In this document: positions 63,999 to 64,000 of the stretch, in pieces
Layout of the letters: each line of letters begins with the position of its first letter
Numbering within the stretch: position 1 is the first letter of the stretch
NCBI RefSeq assembly: GCF_029872155.1
Contig: NZ_JARXLA010000001.1
Location: forward strand, 186,001 to 250,000
Source of the DNA: Hyphomicrobium sp. D-2
GTDB lineage: Bacteria; Pseudomonadota; Alphaproteobacteria; Rhizobiales; Hyphomicrobiaceae
Length of the DNA stretch: 64,000 bases
Reading direction: 5' to 3'
The notes under the pieces: model-generated
Told to the model about the DNA's origin: nothing
Seen by the model: only the letters and a program-made list of their open reading frames with translations
Databases searched by the model: none
Position numbers and translations under genes: made by a program

Positions 63999-64000
63999 GC

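Noticed and set aside
1-64000. Mobile elements, CRISPR arrays, prophage or rRNA/tRNA genes
   Set aside because: No transposase, integrase, regularly spaced repeats or structural RNA other than 6S RNA was recognised anywhere in the window.

Overview
The window reads as chromosomal DNA of a high-G+C methylotrophic alphaproteobacterium of the order Hyphomicrobiales (Rhizobiales), most like Hyphomicrobiaceae. This placement is inferred from gene content: a complete methylamine dehydrogenase structural cluster, the zapA - 6S RNA - 5-formyl-THF cyclo-ligase order typical of alphaproteobacteria, a histone deacetylase-like gene followed by xseB, dxs, tlyA and an rRNA methyltransferase gene, a TIGR02301 protein, DUF992 and a TorF-type porin. 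I saw no insertion sequence, phage, CRISPR array, tRNA or rRNA gene.

Region 1 (1-11.2 kb) is the methylamine oxidation locus. On the minus strand lie mauM and mauN (ferredoxin-type proteins), next to the 3' end of a membrane cytochrome b gene. Divergent from them is an OmpR-type two-component system, with a perfect 25-bp palindrome between. Then mauF-B-E-D-A-C-J run on the plus strand, and a tatA-like gene closes the cluster. MauA is a Tat substrate that carries the tryptophan tryptophylquinone precursor tryptophans. MauD and MauE serve its disulfides, MauF is a membrane maturation factor, MauB is the heavy chain and MauC (amicyanin) accepts the electrons. A strong hairpin terminator sits between mauA and mauC. 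mauG, needed to finish the cofactor, and the LysR regulator mauR are not in the window.

Region 2 (11.7-15.9 kb) is the most unusual part. Three small membrane-protein genes are followed, with a GTGA stop/start overlap, by an APC-family (ethanolamine-permease-like) transporter gene. The whole block is duplicated in tandem. In the second copy an internal deletion removed most of the three small genes, but fused the first codons of the first gene in frame to the last codons of the third, so the coupling to the second permease is kept. Next to mau, these are candidate amine transporters (inference).

Region 3 (15.9-25.3 kb) holds two unknown proteins, a TorF-like porin, an RNase T2, an M20 dipeptidase and pyruvate phosphate dikinase. 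Region 4 (25.3-30.3 kb) is de novo NAD synthesis (nadA, nadB, nadC) with a Nudix-type regulator (NrtR/NadQ class) upstream and two 17-bp palindromes in front of nadA. Region 5 (30.4-38.3 kb) carries an HD hydrolase, tag, ygfZ, a dihydroorotase-like amidohydrolase, an L,D-transpeptidase, a LysE exporter, a TIGR02301 protein and a Nudix hydrolase.

Region 6 (38.3-53.4 kb) contains a SRAP (YedK) protein, a Clp-N-domain/coiled-coil protein, an FAD-linked oxidase, a Sua5-type synthase, an unknown membrane protein, a histone deacetylase-like enzyme, xseB, a tiny cationic secreted protein, dxs, a DUF4399 lipoprotein, tlyA, an RNA m5U methyltransferase and gap. Region 7 (53.7-64 kb) has a histone-H1-like/coiled-coil gene, zapA, 6S RNA, 5-formyl-THF cyclo-ligase, a YmdB-type phosphoesterase, yebC, a methyltransferase with an EF-hand-like N-terminus, an alpha/beta hydrolase, ruvC and ruvA (no ruvB beside them), small exported or membrane proteins and an S41 protease.
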